A stretch of DNA of 7,385 nt from Gallionella sp. (GTDB lineage Bacteria > Pseudomonadota > Gammaproteobacteria > Burkholderiales > Gallionellaceae). Each line of letters opens with the position of its first letter. Position 1 is the stretch's first letter. Where the stretch lies: contig JARCRR010000087.1 of assembly GCA_029850565.1 (NCBI GenBank), positions 1 through 7,385 of the forward strand, in the 5' to 3' direction. The position numbers and the translations under genes are program-made. Of this stretch, positions 1 through 6,749 are shown piece after piece. The notes below the pieces were generated by a model. The model had not been told where the DNA came from. It saw only the letters and a list, made by a program, of their open reading frames with translations, and searched no databases.

Positions 1-7
1 CCACACA

Positions 8-646
8 ATGACACCACGTAGCAATGCGGTTTTGAAGTTCCCCCTCAAGAGAACACCAATAACCGTTATTCGGAAAGTTCCGCTTCGCTTGAAGAACATC
101 GAGTATCGAAGCCGTGAATACCTCACCGAGGATGAAGTAGAAAGACTCATGGATGCAGCCAGCAGAGTAGGGCGGCACGGTCATCGTGACGCGACATTGA
201 TCCTGCTGGCCTATCGTCACGGTCTGCGGGTGACGGAGCTTGTCAGCCTGCGCTGGGAGCAGGTCGATCTCAAACAAGGACTGATGCATGTCAATCGCTT
301 GAAGCACGGTAACCCCAGCGTCCATCCAGTACGAGGGCCAGAACTGCGCGCACTACGACGATTGCAACGTGACTACCCGACCATGCCCTATGTGTTCAGC
401 AGTGAGCGCAAAGGGCCTCTGACGTCCGATGCCATCCGTAAGATCCTGACTCGAGCTGGGAGGGAGGCGAAGCTGCCGTTCACCGTGCATCCGCACATGC
501 TTCGTCACGCCTGTGGTTACAAGCTGGCACAGGCCGGACAAGACACGCGCGCGATCCAGCATTACTTGGGACACAAGAACATCCAGCACACCGTCCGGTA
601 CACCCAACTTTCGCCTGACAGGTTCAAGGATTTCTGGAAAGACTAG
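8..646 (+). CDS. FimB/FimE-type tyrosine recombinase (site-specific integrase)
   Basis: Predicted DNA strand-transfer enzyme of the tyrosine recombinase family, 212 residues. The catalytic set is visible: Arg74 in RHGLR, a probable beta-hairpin Lys99 in RLKHG, His163 and Arg166 in HPHMLRH, His189 in LGHK and the nucleophile Tyr198 in VRYT, nine residues after His189 as usual. Residues 161-200 closely resemble what I recall of E. coli FimB/FimE, which are about 200 residues long and lack the N-terminal core-binding domain of phage integrases. This protein is likewise short, with only a basic stretch of about 36 residues before the catalytic domain. It is therefore probably complete and not a truncated integrase. 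The frame is open to the left edge, so an upstream start outside the window is possible; no ribosome binding site can be judged. There are no fimbrial genes nearby, so its target site is unknown. It may move or invert part of this accessory region. Confidence 0.9.
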   Translation: MTPRSNAVLKFPLKRTPITVIRKVPLRLKNIEYRSREYLTEDEVERLMDAASRVGRHGHRDATLILLAYRHGLRVTELVSLRWEQVDLKQGLMHVNRLKHGNPSVHPVRGPELRALRRLQRDYPTMPYVFSSERKGPLTSDAIRKILTRAGREAKLPFTVHPHMLRHACGYKLAQAGQDTRAIQHYLGHKNIQHTVRYTQLSPDRFKDFWKD

Positions 647-680
647 GGAACGGAAATGGACAGTGCACACATACAGCATC

Positions 681-725
681 CATAACGGACAACCAATACA
701 TCCAGAAAACATTCATCCCGTTATG
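681..725. repeat. 8-bp inverted repeat between recombinase and DUF2779 gene
   Basis: CATAACGG at 681-688 is exactly matched by its reverse complement CCGTTATG at 718-725, with 29 bases between the arms. A near copy, GTCCGTAATG at 736-745, matches the extended left arm (681-690) in 9 of 10 positions on the opposite strand and overlaps the first possible start codon of the next gene. The site lies directly downstream of a FimB-type recombinase, whose relatives act on short inverted repeats. It could thus be a recombination or regulatory site, but arms this short can arise by chance. Confidence 0.35.
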
Positions 726-742
726 AACGCACCGCGTCCGTA

Positions 743-2221
743 ATGGAAATCGAACCCCACACCCCATACAATCAAGACATGGCAAAACACATCACTAAAT
801 CCCGCGTCCTGTCTGGACTCCGATGCCCGAAGCGCCTCTGGCTGCAAACCTATCAACCCGAGCTGGCCAAGCCATCGTCCACTTCACAATTGACCATCGC
901 CAATGGCAACGAAGTAGGGCAGTTCGCAAGGTTTAGATATCCCACGAGCATCTTGGTCGAGCACATCGAACAGCCTGATGTCGCGGTGCAGGAGACGCGT
1001 CGCCTACTACATGAATATCCTGACAGTCCTTTGTTTGAGGCTGCATTCATGCATGCCGGTGCGTTGGTGCGCGCAGATATCCTCGTGCCTATTGATGGCG
1101 GCTACCGCATGGTTGAGGTCAAATCATCTGGGAGCGTCAAAGACCATCATCTGATCGACTGCGCAGTTCAACTGTGGGTACTGGAAGGAGCGGGTATCAA
1201 TGTTAAGGAGGTCTGCGTTGCGCATGTGGATACCAGCTTCGTCTATGCAGGTGATGGGGAGTATGGACAGCTACTCCTCGAGGAGGATGTCACAGAGCGG
1301 GTGAGAGAGCTGCTGCCGGATGTGCCTGAATGGCTGATATCCCATCGGGACATCCTCATCAATCCTGTGCCTGCCATCCGTATGGGCTCTCAATGCAAGC
1401 CGGACTGTCAGTTCAATGAGCATTGTGAAGCAGGTCTAACTGAATACCCCGTAACCATTCTGCCTAATGGTCGTAAAGTCATCACCGATCTGCAGGATGC
1501 CGGTATCGAAGACGTCCGAGATATACCGGATGGCGCGCTTACGAACGAGCGACACATCAGAGTATGGGAAGCAACGCTTGCCAATCAACCATACATATCG
1601 AATGAACTGAAGGATGAATTAGCCAAGCTTCCTTATCCTCGCTTCTATCTGGATTTCGAGACGATCAACTTTGTGATCCCGCGCTGGGCAGGCACCCGAC
1701 CACACCAGCAGCTACCATTCCAATGGTCATGTCATATCGAGCGTCAGGGAGAGACATTGGCGCATCGCGAGTTTCTCGATACCTCTGGCAATGCGCCAAT
1801 GCGCGCATTCGCTGAGAGCTTGATCGATGCCGTCGAATCTGATGGTCCAATCATTGTGTACGGTAGCTTTGAGAGCACGGTGATCAAAGGGCTGATCGGA
1901 TTCTGTCTAGATCTTGAGGAAGCGCTAAATGAAATCCAAGATCGCTTGGTGAATATACTGCCGTGGCTGCAGAACCATTACTACCATCCTGCGATGAAAG
2001 GCTCTTGGTCGATCAAGGCGGTACTGCCGGCTATCGCTCCACATCTCGATTACGCTCAGCTTGACGATATCCAGAACGGAACGTTGGCACAGCTTGCTTA
2101 CATGGACATCATTAATCCTGATACGGCACCAGATGTGCGTGGACAGAAGATCAACAACTTGCTCAAATATTGTGAGTTGGATACGCAGGCGATGGTGGAG
2201 GTGGTTGAGTATTTTCGCTAG
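743..2221 (+). CDS. DUF2779 protein: Cas4-like PD-(D/E)XK nuclease joined to a DEDDy exonuclease-like domain
   Basis: A 492-residue protein of the DUF2779 family, probably a DNA (or RNA) nuclease. The N-terminal half (residues 15-230) looks like Cas4/RecB-type nucleases: Cys28 in RCPKRLW, Asp112 in RADIL, the Glu125-Val-Lys127 pair, Gln143 in AVQLW, then Cys218, Cys222 and Cys228, which with Cys28 could hold a 4Fe-4S cluster. The C-terminal half (about 298-492) is the DUF2779 domain proper. It has Asp304 and Glu306 in LDFET (Exo I), Glu377 in YGSFES at the Exo II place, and Tyr476-x3-Asp480 in YCELD (Exo III), the pattern of DEDDy 3'-5' exonucleases. Both active sites look intact. The first ATG is at 743, but relatives usually begin a few residues before SKSRxLSGLxCPKRLW. 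The ATG at 779 (residue 13, MAKHITKS) is therefore at least as likely; neither has a clear Shine-Dalgarno sequence. The biological role of the family is unknown to me; a defence or DNA-repair role is inference. Confidence 0.85.
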   Translation: MEIEPHTPYNQDMAKHITKSRVLSGLRCPKRLWLQTYQPELAKPSSTSQLTIANGNEVGQFARFRYPTSILVEHIEQPDVAVQETRRLLHEYPDSPLFEAAFMHAGALVRADILVPIDGGYRMVEVKSSGSVKDHHLIDCAVQLWVLEGAGINVKEVCVAHVDTSFVYAGDGEYGQLLLEEDVTERVRELLPDVPEWLISHRDILINPVPAIRMGSQCKPDCQFNEHCEAGLTEYPVTILPNGRKVITDLQDAGIEDVRDIPDGALTNERHIRVWEATLANQPYISNELKDELAKLPYPRFYLDFETINFVIPRWAGTRPHQQLPFQWSCHIERQGETLAHREFLDTSGNAPMRAFAESLIDAVESDGPIIVYGSFESTVIKGLIGFCLDLEEALNEIQDRLVNILPWLQNHYYHPAMKGSWSIKAVLPAIAPHLDYAQLDDIQNGTLAQLAYMDIINPDTAPDVRGQKINNLLKYCELDTQAMVEVVEYFR

Positions 2222-2224
2222 TTG

Positions 2225-2255
2225 TTTAATTAGGTGTTTACGTAAATATAATTAA
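2225..2255. repeat. AT-rich nested dyad after DUF2779 stop
   Basis: A perfect 10-base palindrome, TTTACGTAAA (2237-2246), lies between TTAATTA (2226-2232) and its reverse complement TAATTAA (2249-2255). The outer arms are offset by one base from the inner centre. It begins four bases after the stop codon of the DUF2779 gene. It is too AT-rich for a classic intrinsic terminator; a protein-binding site or chance in AT-rich DNA are both possible. Confidence 0.35.
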
Positions 2256-2555
2256 GGATTTTCTATTGAACGTCGATGCCTAGGTCTATGCGGACTATTG
2301 CGATTATCTAAAAGTGATACTGGCTCAGTTTTCGGAACCATTCGGTTTAAAATTTGCTGAACTAAAAAGTTCGACCATAGTCGGCCATTCATGAAACGCA
2401 CATCATTTCGCCCTTTTCATGGGTGAGCGTCGTGTGTTGACACGCACCGGCTGCGCCGATTACAGTTCAAACACTTGCAGAACTGCCCACAGCACATGGC
2501 ACCGCACGCACGGCGCTAGGCACACAGCAGAATCCCCAGAACAGGAGCTGGCGCA

Positions 2556-2577
2556 ATAAAAACCCGCAATGACGGGT
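2556..2577 (-). terminator. Rho-independent terminator-like hairpin on the - strand
   Basis: Read on the - strand, ACCCG, a six-base loop and CGGGT form a short G+C stem (2577-2562), followed directly by TTTTTAT (2562-2556). That is the layout of an intrinsic terminator. It would stop transcription entering from the right on the - strand, yet no - strand gene is visible in the window, so it may be a leftover or a guard against antisense transcripts. The stem is only five pairs. Confidence 0.4.
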
Positions 2578-2616
2578 ACAAGCCAGCATCACGTCCGTTC
2601 ACAAAAGGGGAAATAC

Positions 2617-3099
2617 TTGTCTCAACCGCAGGCCAACAACCAGAACCAGCTCTCCGCCAGCGAACCTAGGAACCTCGTCGCCGGTGGCTACACCAAAATC
2701 TACCGCACCCTCAAACCGGGCGGCAGCATCGCCATCACCAGTTGGGCCCCCGTGGATTAATCGCCCGCCATGCAAACCATGTTTGGCTCACTGCGCGCCA
2801 TCAAGCCCGACCTGCCGCAACCGCAACGCTCTGTCACCACACTTGAAGCCCTCGAGCGTTTCAAGCAAGAAATGGCAGAAGTCGGGTTCCGCAACGTCGA
2901 GATACGTAGCGTCACCAAAGCCTTCCCCATCGGCAGCTCCGACGAATTCTGGGGCAACATGATCAAGGGCAGCGCCCCGATACAGATGATGAAGAAGGGA
3001 TTGTGTGAAGTGTTGTGGCGTTAGAAAGAAAAGCTCGCACTGGTTTGGTTGGAAGAGACGCTGCCTACGCTGAAGAGGCCGCTGACTTCGGAGGCCTAG
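2617..3099 (+). pseudogene. Decayed class I SAM-dependent methyltransferase
   Basis: One reading frame carries recognisable methyltransferase sequence broken by stops. It begins at a likely TTG start (2617), preceded by AAGGGGA (2605-2611), with SQPQANNQNQLSASE. It soon passes into YRTLKPGGSIAITSWAP, the typical strand-loop after motif III of UbiE-like methyltransferases. TAA at 2758-2760 then interrupts the frame, which resumes with SPAMQTMFGSLRAIKPD and a C-terminal part rich in family-like features (ALERFKQEMAEVGFRNVEI, DEFWGNMIKGSAP). A second stop, TAG at 3022-3024, is followed by KEKLALVWLEETLP and a third TAG at 3097-3099. Each stop is one change from a plausible sense codon (CAA, GAG or AAG, TGG). 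The glycine-rich SAM-binding motif I expected upstream of LKPGG is absent, so an internal deletion is likely. The original substrate is unknown. The gene is almost certainly non-functional. Confidence 0.75.
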
Positions 3100-3160
3100 T
3101 TGGGGAGTAGAAATATTTCAAAGCAGCCCAGCTGTATTTCGCTGAATTCTATAACCACGA

Positions 3161-3165
3161 AAGGA
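3161..3165 (+). promoter_or_regulatory. Ribosome binding site choosing the 3173 start
   Basis: AAGGA lies seven bases before the ATG at 3173 but only one base before the ATG at 3167. The spacing favours 3173 as the true start of the KTSC-like gene. Confidence 0.7.
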
Positions 3166-3172
3166 AATGATC

Positions 3173-3403
3173 ATGAAAGCATATAAAGATATAAACGGTG
3201 ACTCAGGAATAGCCGCATATGATTACGGCGATGATTGGATAAAGGTGCAATTCAAAGGTGGTGATACTTACGAATACCGAGCATCAAATGTCGGGCAATC
3301 ACACATCAACACCATGAAAGGACTTGCAGATGCAGGGGATGGGCTTAACTCCTACATTATGCGTAACCCAACCGTAAAGAATGGCTGGACAGCTAAGAAC
3401 TAA
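3173..3403 (+). CDS. Small KTSC-like protein
   Basis: A 76-residue protein (78 if the ATG at 3167 is used, which has poor ribosome-binding-site spacing). The sequence IAAYDYGDDWIKVQFKGGDT, followed by YEYRASNV and a helical tail ending in GLNSYIMRNP, fits the KTSC domain pattern (a small beta domain related to the lysyl-tRNA synthetase C-terminus). In that pattern Y-D, an xVxFxxG strand, YxY and a G-x-x-x-N/Y-I tail are conserved. No catalytic residues or membrane segments are seen. Its TAA stop overlaps the ATG of the OLD-family gene by one base, so the two are translationally coupled and probably made in fixed proportion. A role as binding partner, sensor or regulator of the nuclease is inference. 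Its composition is AT-rich: 49 G or C in the 120 bases 3181-3300. Confidence 0.8.
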   Translation: MKAYKDINGDSGIAAYDYGDDWIKVQFKGGDTYEYRASNVGQSHINTMKGLADAGDGLNSYIMRNPTVKNGWTAKN

Positions 3404-3405
3404 TG
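3401..3405 (+). promoter_or_regulatory. TAATG stop-start overlap (translational coupling)
   Basis: The TAA of the KTSC-like gene and the ATG of the OLD-family gene share one base. No strong Shine-Dalgarno sequence precedes this ATG, so reinitiation by ribosomes leaving the small gene is the likely source of OLD translation. Confidence 0.75.
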
Positions 3406-5283
3406 AAGATTAAATCCGTTCGTATAAAGAACTTCCGCACGTTGAAAGACGTGTCAATACTATTCGACTCCATCACGACGTTCATCGGGCCGAACGGCGT
3501 CGGCAAGTCAACTGTGCTACGTGCGCTCGACTGGTATTTCAACGGCAAGCCTTGTTCCCTTACAGAGAAGGACTGTGCTTTTGGAGCGACTGACGAAGAC
3601 ATCGAAGTGCAGGTTACATTCGATAATCTCTCTGAGAAGGACCGCGATGCACTTGGCAAATACGCGCCTGATGGTGTTGATACGTTCACTGCATGGAGGT
3701 GCCGAACACCTGATGGCTCTGATGTGATTTCCGCTAATGCAAAGAGCTTTCCAGATTTCAATGCAATCAAGGAGGCAAACAATGCTACAGCGAAGAAGGA
3801 ACTGTACGCTACCCTTCGGCTAAACCATCCAGAACTGGAACTCCCGGCAGCTAACACCGGCACAGCCGTGGAGCAAGCTATGACTACATGGGAGGCGTCT
3901 CATACTGACAAACTCGTCGATGCCCCCGAGGCGCTACAGACCAATTTCTTTGGCTTTAACAGTAGTGGCAAGATGAGTGGCCTTTTCGATTTCGTCCTAG
4001 TTACCGCTGACCTTCGGGCGAGCGAGGAGTCAATGGACGGTAAGTCGAGCATCATTGGCAGAATTCTTGAACGTTCGGTTGATCGTACTGCCGCCGATGA
4101 GGCGATTGCAGAGATTGTCGAAGAGTCACGCGCAAAGCAGCAGAAAGTCTATGACGAGAAATTCAAGGCGCAGCTTGATGCCATGACGACACAGCTCAAT
4201 GCGGTCGTCACGTCTTACACGCCAGGTCGGGCTGTCACGGTTTCACCTGCCGAAGTAGAACTTAAGGCCGCTCGGACGACCTTTCAGGTGACAGTACTTG
4301 ATGGCGCAACCGAAACTGATGTGGAGCGGCAGGGGCATGGCTTCCAGCGAACGCTTCTGATTTCGGCACTCCAACTCTTGGCGGAAACGGGGGCGGCTTC
4401 AGCAGATGGTGTTATATGCCTAGCAATCGAGGAACCGGAGCTCTATCAGCACCCGATCCAAGCTCAGACCTTTGCAAAGGTACTTCGGTTTCTCGCCGAA
4501 GACGCAAATAAGCGCATCCAAGTGACCTATGCAACTCATAGCCCCTACTTCCTTGAGGCGCGACATTTCGAGCAAGTCAGGCGGCTGACTAGGTCGACAG
4601 GCGAGACCCCTGTGGTCACGGTTCATCTCGCGTCGGTCGCGGACGTAAAGACGAAACTTGATGGGACGGTTGATGCTGACCAAGTTGGTCGTCAACTCGA
4701 TCGTCTCGTCACAGAGCGTCTCTCGGTCGCGCTGTTTGCAACAAGGGTTCTACTGGTTGAGGGAGACACAGAGGCAGCCGTGTTCTACGGAATCGGAGAT
4801 CGTGATGCCATAGGACGGCTCGAATCCGTGGGACTGTCGATTGTGCCAGCCGGAGGTAAAGGTGGAATCCCGCTAGCTGATGCCATCCTTACCTGCCTCG
4901 GGATTCCGACTTACGCGCTCTTTGACGGTGACAGTGGTTTCGAGGCGCGAGCGACTTTGGCTGACAAAGAAAAGGCCGATATCGACAAAGAGCGGAATAA
5001 ATATTCGACAGAAAACCGGCGACTGTTAAAGTACTTCGGCGAAAAAGAAGTTGATTTTCCGCCAGAACAAGTCGGCGAGCATGTGGCGAGCCTGAGCGAC
5101 CACCTAGAAAGTTATCTCGAGACCGAGTGGGCCGAGTGGACCACATCGTGTGCGGAGATTGAGGCCGCTGCTGGAATTCAGCTCAAAAAGAATCAGTACG
5201 CTTACAGGGCAGCTACACTCGATGCGAAAGGGACAGTTCCAGAAATGCTCAATCAGATTCTGATCAAGGCAGTAGGAGAGTAG
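3403..5283 (+). CDS. OLD-family ATP-dependent nuclease (AAA ATPase plus TOPRIM)
   Basis: A 626-residue protein predicted to couple ABC/SMC-type ATP binding to TOPRIM DNA cleavage, as in phage P2 Old and the Gabija nuclease GajA. Visible motifs in order: SVRIKNFRTLKD (5-16), Walker A GPNGVGKST (29-37), a signature-like QGHGFQR (310-316), Walker B ICLAIEEPEL (338-347), and the H-loop ATHSPYF (377-383). The TOPRIM domain has VEGDTE with Glu453, PAGGKGG (482-488) and the acidic FDGD (Asp508, Asp510). Both active sites look intact and the length is normal for the family. The region between Walker A and the signature (about 60-300) is the variable insert and dimerisation part. After TOPRIM there is a helical tail of about 115 residues. 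It is coupled to the small upstream gene and followed two bases later by a DUF2130 gene. No UvrD-like helicase gene is visible, unlike in Gabija. Role in phage defence is likely by analogy but not shown. Confidence 0.9.
   Translation: MKIKSVRIKNFRTLKDVSILFDSITTFIGPNGVGKSTVLRALDWYFNGKPCSLTEKDCAFGATDEDIEVQVTFDNLSEKDRDALGKYAPDGVDTFTAWRCRTPDGSDVISANAKSFPDFNAIKEANNATAKKELYATLRLNHPELELPAANTGTAVEQAMTTWEASHTDKLVDAPEALQTNFFGFNSSGKMSGLFDFVLVTADLRASEESMDGKSSIIGRILERSVDRTAADEAIAEIVEESRAKQQKVYDEKFKAQLDAMTTQLNAVVTSYTPGRAVTVSPAEVELKAARTTFQVTVLDGATETDVERQGHGFQRTLLISALQLLAETGAASADGVICLAIEEPELYQHPIQAQTFAKVLRFLAEDANKRIQVTYATHSPYFLEARHFEQVRRLTRSTGETPVVTVHLASVADVKTKLDGTVDADQVGRQLDRLVTERLSVALFATRVLLVEGDTEAAVFYGIGDRDAIGRLESVGLSIVPAGGKGGIPLADAILTCLGIPTYALFDGDSGFEARATLADKEKADIDKERNKYSTENRRLLKYFGEKEVDFPPEQVGEHVASLSDHLESYLETEWAEWTTSCAEIEAAAGIQLKKNQYAYRAATLDAKGTVPEMLNQILIKAVGE
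5274..5278 (+). promoter_or_regulatory. Ribosome binding site of the DUF2130 gene
   Basis: AGGAG sits seven bases before the ATG at 5286, inside the last codons of the OLD-family gene. It supports this start and a shared transcript. Confidence 0.75.
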
Positions 5284-5285
5284 AC

Positions 5286-6704
5286 ATGAACGAGATCAAA
5301 TGCCCGCACTGCGGGAAAGCATTTAAGATTGATGAGGCTGGATACGCGGATATTCTGAAGCAGGTTCGCGACGCTGATTTTGAGAAGCAGTTGCACAAGC
5401 GGCTTGAGCTGGCCGAGCAGGACAAACAGAATGCTATTGAACTCGCTAAAGCCCAAGCCACCAATGAATCACAAAAAGCTGCCGCGACAAAGGAAGCCGA
5501 AATTCAGGAACTGAAGGCCAAGCTTGAAGCCGGTGAGGTAGCTCGAAAGCTCGCCGTAACGGAGGCTCTAAAAGCAGTGGAAAAAGAGCGTGACGCGCTC
5601 GCGAACGAACTTGAGAAGGCGAAGCATGAAAAACGAGCTGCTTCAGAGTTAGCCGAGGCGAAGCTCTTGAGTGAACTACAGATGGCTGCCGCGACGAAGG
5701 ATGCGGAGATTCAAGGTCTGAAAGCCACTCTCGAATCCATTGAGGTTGCACAGAAGCTCGCAATCACCGAGGCCGTCAGTACGGTTGAGAAAGAGCGCGA
5801 TGTGCTAAAGAGCGGCCTACAACAAGTGGAGCTTCAAAAGCAACTTGCAGAGAAGGCGCTCAAGGATAAATACGAAACGCAAATCAAAGATCGCGATGAC
5901 GCCATCGAGCGCCTCCGGGATATGAAGGCGCGCCTGTCGACCAAGATGGTTGGCGAAACCCTCGAGCAGCACTGCGAGACCGAATTCAACCGCATTCGGG
6001 CGATGGCGTTCCCAACAGCATATTTCGAGAAGGACAACGACGCGCGAAGTGGTAGTAAGGGCGACTATATCTTCCGCGAATCGAATGAGGCTGGCACCGA
6101 GATCGTCTCGATCATGTTCGAGATGAAGAACGAGAGTGACGAAACAGCGACCAAGAAGAAGAACGAAGACTTTCTCAAAGAGCTCGACAAGGATCGTACA
6201 GAGAAGAATTGTGAATACGCAATCCTTGTGACACTTCTTGAGCCTGACAGCGAGTTGTACAACTCCGGCATTGTTGATGTATCTCACCGTTATCCGAAGA
6301 TGTATGTTGTCCGGCCACAATTCTTCATCCCAATCATTACACTGCTGCGAAATGCCGCACAGAACTCACAGAAGTACAAAACTGAGCTTGCGCTAGTGAA
6401 AGAACAGAACATTGATATTACGAACTTCGAAAACGAGCTTGTTGAGTTTAAGACTGGCTTCGCTCGGAATTACGAACTGGCGTCCAAGAAATTTAAGACT
6501 GCTATTGAAGAGATCGACAAGACCATCGACCATCTCCAGAAGACCAAGGATGCCTTGGTCGGTTCAGAAAATAACCTCCGTCTTGCCAACAATAAGGCGG
6601 AGGACTTGACCGTCAAGAAGCTAACCAAGGGCAACCCCACAATGGCCACAAAATTTTCTGAGCTCAAGAATCATGTCCCAGCCGATGCTGGGATGAGACA
6701 GTGA
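5286..6704 (+). CDS. DUF2130 protein: half zinc ribbon, coiled coil, PD-(D/E)XK-like core
   Basis: A 472-residue member of the DUF2130 family, whose function is not established to my knowledge. It opens with MNEIKCPHCGKAF, a single CxxC knuckle (Cys6, Cys9) as in zinc ribbons, then IDEAGYADILKQVRD. Residues 30-225 are a long charged alpha-helical coiled coil that includes two 69-residue tandem copies (52-120 and 121-189). Residues 226-360 form a compact domain with SGSKGDYIF (Asp260) and SIMFEMKNE (Glu279, Lys281). The D-x18-E-x-K spacing and the hydrophobic strand before Glu suggest a PD-(D/E)XK nuclease core. A second helical region (about 365-440) follows. There is no signal peptide or membrane segment, so it is cytoplasmic. 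It starts two bases after the OLD-family stop with its own AGGAG and is very likely in the same operon. The coiled coil may mediate oligomerisation or DNA bridging (inference). Confidence 0.85.
   Translation: MNEIKCPHCGKAFKIDEAGYADILKQVRDADFEKQLHKRLELAEQDKQNAIELAKAQATNESQKAAATKEAEIQELKAKLEAGEVARKLAVTEALKAVEKERDALANELEKAKHEKRAASELAEAKLLSELQMAAATKDAEIQGLKATLESIEVAQKLAITEAVSTVEKERDVLKSGLQQVELQKQLAEKALKDKYETQIKDRDDAIERLRDMKARLSTKMVGETLEQHCETEFNRIRAMAFPTAYFEKDNDARSGSKGDYIFRESNEAGTEIVSIMFEMKNESDETATKKKNEDFLKELDKDRTEKNCEYAILVTLLEPDSELYNSGIVDVSHRYPKMYVVRPQFFIPIITLLRNAAQNSQKYKTELALVKEQNIDITNFENELVEFKTGFARNYELASKKFKTAIEEIDKTIDHLQKTKDALVGSENNLRLANNKAEDLTVKKLTKGNPTMATKFSELKNHVPADAGMRQ
5439..5852 (+). repeat. 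In-frame 207-base tandem duplication in the coiled coil
   Basis: Two adjacent in-frame copies, 5439-5645 and 5646-5852, encode 69 residues each. By hand I count about 39 identical residues of 69. The best-matching stretches are AAATKxAEIQxLKA, KLAxTEA and VEKERD. Codon use differs between the copies, so the duplication is not recent. Confidence 0.85.
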
Positions 6705-6749
6705 GGTAGCTGAGTTTCAGTCACATTAACGATAACTATTAGATTTCCT

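Larger units (their letters stand above)
2222..2616. other. Gene-free stretch of about 395 bases
   Basis: I see no convincing gene on either strand here. The first 60 bases after the DUF2779 stop are very AT-rich and contain a nested dyad. Two tiny inverted repeats follow at 2359-2372 (GAACT/AGTTC) and 2372-2383 (CGAC/GTCG). An 11-codon frame starts at ATG 2391 and ends at 2426, without a ribosome binding site, so I do not call it a gene. The right end holds a - strand terminator-like hairpin. No sigma-70 promoter stands out. Confidence 0.6.

Noticed and set aside
513..743. 76-codon + frame overlapping the end of the recombinase
   Set aside because: The overlapping recombinase frame carries catalytic residues through its end; this frame shows low-complexity, arginine-rich sequence without motifs.
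2391..2426. 11-codon frame (MKRTSFRPFHG) as a possible leader peptide
   Set aside because: No ribosome binding site, no attenuator hairpins with a T-run downstream on the + strand, and no intact gene for it to control.
2569..2760. Separate 63-residue gene starting at ATG 2569
   Set aside because: It is the same frame as the methyltransferase remnant; the start lacks a well-placed ribosome binding site and the first 16 codons look non-coding.
3108..3155. Possible promoter (TATAAC at 3150-3155 or TAGAAA at 3108-3113) for the right-hand operon
   Set aside because: No acceptable -35 element at 16-18 bases upstream of either; left uncalled although a promoter is expected here.
3393..3863. 156-codon open frame on the - strand
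   Set aside because: Antisense to the N-terminal ATPase part of the OLD-family gene, including its Walker A motif; no family features.
5817..6320. 167-codon open frame on the - strand
   Set aside because: Lies wholly antisense to the conserved core of the DUF2130 gene, has no ribosome binding site or recognisable motif, and is best explained as a shadow of codon bias.
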